64,000 nucleotides of DNA from an uncultured Erysipelotrichaceae bacterium (GTDB lineage: Bacteria; Bacillota_I; Bacilli_A; Erysipelotrichales; Erysipelotrichaceae): the NCBI GenBank assembly GCA_947649125.1, contig CANSQL010000006.1, positions 1 through 64,000 on the forward strand, given 5' to 3'. The position numbers and the translations under genes are program-made. Below, in pieces: positions 62,130 to 64,000 of this stretch. Every line of letters starts with the position of its first letter. The first letter of the stretch is position 1. The notes beneath the pieces are model-generated. The model was not told the DNA's origin, ran no database searches, and saw only the letters and a program-made list of their open reading frames with translations.

Positions 62130-63626
62130 TTATTTCCCTAACAAGGACAATGCCTTATTCATTTGTACATCTAACGCTTCACGGTTTTGATGCCATTTTT
62201 TGGCGCAGCTGCTTAATAAGCTCTTGATCGTTTCTTCATTGATTTCACCGTTTACCGTTAGATTATGATCTCGCTGATAGCTTTTTAATGCCTGTGCAGA
62301 TTGATGGGAGAAATACTCATCACTGCGATCGGCATTGTATCCTAGGAATTTTAAATAAATCTGAATCGGCTTGGCGAACGGAGAAACGCTGTCTGCCTTA
62401 TAAACCGTTTTTTCAGGAATATTCAAGATACCGGTAGTAATTGCCGGATCAAGCTCTGCCTTATGATCGGGCTTGATACCGACACCGTTAATATGCTTCC
62501 CGTTCGGTGTCAGCCATTCCGCAATCGTATACTTAAACGAAGAACCGTCCTCAAAGGTAATCGGTATTTGAACCGTTCCCTTTCCGTAAGAGGTAACTCC
62601 GACCGTCGATGCATGCTTCAAATGTGCCTTTAAGCAGCTTGTTAAGACCTCGGAAGCACTTGCCGTATCCTCATTGATTAAAATCACAAGCTGATCAAAC
62701 GCATAACGCTCATAATCATCATAGGCCTTATGCGCCTGAATCGTTCCGTCCTTTGACTGCTCCTGATAAACAACGGCATCCTGAGGCACCAAATAGCTGG
62801 CAATCTGCATCGCCGCCGTTACATAACCGCCGCCGTTATCTCTTAAATCAATAATCAGCTGATTGACACCCTGCTTTTTAAAATCAGCTAAATATTTTCC
62901 CACTTCATCACCGCTTGTTTCCGCAAATGTATTGATTTCCAGAATTCCGACCTTTTGATCCACATAGCCGTATACCGAATCATTCACAACACTGCGCTGA
63001 ATCGTTAAATCAATATCCTTATTTTCTCTGACAACCGTAATATTGACACTGCTGTTAAGCTCACCCTTGATCATTGCGGCAATTTCATCAATATCCTTAC
63101 CCTTTACCGAAACACCGTTGACTGCTTTGATCATATCACCCTTAATCATGCCGCCCTTTTCGGCACCGCTGCCCTTAAATACACGCTCTACCATAAACGT
63201 ATCCTCATCAAGCGCATAATACTGAATACCGATACCGACAAAATTTCCCTGAAGCGAGCTCGCAAAGCTCTCATACTCCTGCGGACTCATATAAGAGGTA
63301 TGCGGATCCCATTGATTATCCAGCATTCCGTTGATCGCATTTGTCATCAGCGTATTCGCCAGATCCTTGTCCTCTTTACCGAAATACCACTGATTTTCCA
63401 TCAATGAATAAATCTGTTCCAGCTTCGCAAACTGTGAATTGCCCGAGACCGATGATTTATTGATGATTCCGTGCACAAGAAAGCCTGATAAAAAACAAGC
63501 AATACATGTCGCTATAATCGTAATGATCTTACGCTTTTGTTCCTTTTCCGCTTGAATTTCATCGGGCCATTTATGTCTTTCCAAATGGTATCGAACCACT
63601 TTTTTCTCCTCATTATGCTCTTCCAT
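62130..63626 (-). CDS. S41 family carboxyl-terminal-processing protease with peptidoglycan-binding domain
   Basis: 498 residues. A cytoplasmic tail and one membrane helix (~34-55, IITIIATCIACFLSGFLVHG) anchor it, with the rest outside. A PDZ domain (~105-200; GIGIQYY, GGMIKGDMIKAVNG) precedes the catalytic core. The active-site Ser is in NEDTASASEVL and the Lys in YGKGTVQ; DLRDNGGGYV is the oxyanion region. The C-terminal PG_binding_1-like domain covers ~415-480 (LKFLGYNADRSDEY, ALKSYQRDHNLTVNGEI). This CtpA/CtpB-like architecture suits envelope or sporulation-signal processing. GAGGTG precedes ATG 63626. Confidence 0.93.
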   Translation of the reverse strand: MEEHNEEKKVVRYHLERHKWPDEIQAEKEQKRKIITIIATCIACFLSGFLVHGIINKSSVSGNSQFAKLEQIYSLMENQWYFGKEDKDLANTLMTNAINGMLDNQWDPHTSYMSPQEYESFASSLQGNFVGIGIQYYALDEDTFMVERVFKGSGAEKGGMIKGDMIKAVNGVSVKGKDIDEIAAMIKGELNSSVNITVVRENKDIDLTIQRSVVNDSVYGYVDQKVGILEINTFAETSGDEVGKYLADFKKQGVNQLIIDLRDNGGGYVTAAMQIASYLVPQDAVVYQEQSKDGTIQAHKAYDDYERYAFDQLVILINEDTASASEVLTSCLKAHLKHASTVGVTSYGKGTVQIPITFEDGSSFKYTIAEWLTPNGKHINGVGIKPDHKAELDPAITTGILNIPEKTVYKADSVSPFAKPIQIYLKFLGYNADRSDEYFSHQSAQALKSYQRDHNLTVNGEINEETIKSLLSSCAKKWHQNREALDVQMNKALSLLGK

Positions 63627-63823
63627 TTTAACACCTCATTTTCATTCACACCTGTATAATAATACCACAATTTCAGATATTTTTTAAGTATTGTTTTCAA
63701 TTACCGCTATAATCAAGGATAAATTCTTTATATTCCGTTCTTATTTTATATTGTACGGTATAAATAAAGTGATCTTCTGATCAATTATAGCTGAATCAAC
63801 ATCAATATCGACAGGCTTTGAAT

Positions 63824-63853
63824 ACACAAAAGGGCATAACTTTAGCTATGCCC
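63824..63853 (-). terminator. Terminator of the gene running off the right edge
   Basis: On the minus strand GGGGCATAGC-TAAA-GTTATGCCC forms a 9-10 bp stem (one G-U) followed by TTTTGT. It lies about 50 nt after the stop of the PHP-domain gene. Confidence 0.75.
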
Positions 63854-63900
63854 CTGCATCCTATATTAAATACCTCTATCAACAACCTCAATGCGTTGCC

Positions 63901-64000
63901 TTATGATTCACTGATTTCATGAATCAACATACCGACATGTTCCGGTACATGCGCATCACTGGCAGTCATGATTTTTACACCATGTTCCTTTAATATACTT
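63901..64000 (-). CDS. C-terminal end of a PHP-domain phosphatase/phosphoesterase (partial)
   Basis: Only the last 32 codons are in the window: EHGVKIMTASDAHVPEHVG, then MLIHEISES and stop TAA at 63901-63903. SDAHxPExVG is the terminal metal-binding block of PHP-family enzymes such as histidinol-phosphatase (HisK type). The start lies outside. The exact substrate is undetermined. Confidence 0.75.
   Translation of the reverse strand, partial: SILKEHGVKIMTASDAHVPEHVGMLIHEISES

Noticed and set aside
1-64000. CRISPR array
   Set aside because: No regularly spaced direct repeats of 23-40 bp were seen; no cas genes in the ORF track.

Overview
The window looks like chromosome from a low-to-mid GC Firmicute, most plausibly an Erysipelotrichia-type gut anaerobe. 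The hints are strong AGGAGG-type ribosome binding sites, a single-chain pyruvate:ferredoxin oxidoreductase, a PadR/DUF1700/DUF4097 operon, and dense housekeeping genes on the minus strand. The taxonomic call is inference; no rRNA is present.

Layout. 0.3-2 kb: an ABC-F ribosome-protection-type gene behind a leader with a consensus promoter, a six-codon uORF with an excellent SD, and an intrinsic terminator (apparent ribosome-mediated attenuation). 2-6.7 kb: a heterodimeric ABC exporter with a MarR regulator and a perfect 12-bp-arm operator. 6.9-9 kb: EamA transporter, cold-shock protein, CPBP protease. 9-12 kb: an envelope-type operon (PadR, DUF1700, DUF4097, class 1 isoprenoid-type enzyme, CPBP protease) under a consensus promoter buried in a 13-bp-arm palindrome. 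12-17.3 kb: peptidoglycan genes (PBP, murE, mraY, uppP). 17.5-21 kb: PFOR.

21.3-22.4 kb: tRNA-Lys(CUU), followed by the remains of an integrated element. These are a tyrosine-integrase pseudogene broken by an in-frame TGA, a PemK/MazF-like gene, and a 51-codon gene missing from the ORF track. 22.9-32.4 kb: XRE regulator, sirtuin, sbcCD, a TnpB-N-terminal-like orphan, a Y-family polymerase with a tiny overlapping partner, a ferritin-like/DUF2383-type protein and a HAD phosphatase.

32.4-49.1 kb is an accessory/defence island. It holds an internally deleted IS256-family element, a 105-aa gene, a primase-helicase with PLD-like tail (TOTE-type), a complete four-gene Wadjet system (jetABCD), a KilA-N pseudogene and a SWIM-SNF2 helicase. 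Upstream of the SNF2 gene lies a decayed second copy of the far end of the island (105-aa gene plus helicase C-terminus), so duplication or recombination shaped the locus. A DUF4304 gene follows. 49.5-52.3 kb is a second, AT-rich cassette: an excisionase-like small gene divergent from an XRE regulator, with matching operators, followed by two tightly coupled unrecognised genes (a membrane-anchored coiled-coil protein and an all-helical, HEPN-like protein). This is the best candidate for an undescribed system.

52.3-64 kb returns to core genes: guaA, an NCS2 purine permease with a ~210-nt leader, a DUF4272 protein, an rRNA m5C methyltransferase, pgeF, uvrB, an S41 protease with peptidoglycan-binding domain, and the 3' end of a PHP-domain gene running off the window.
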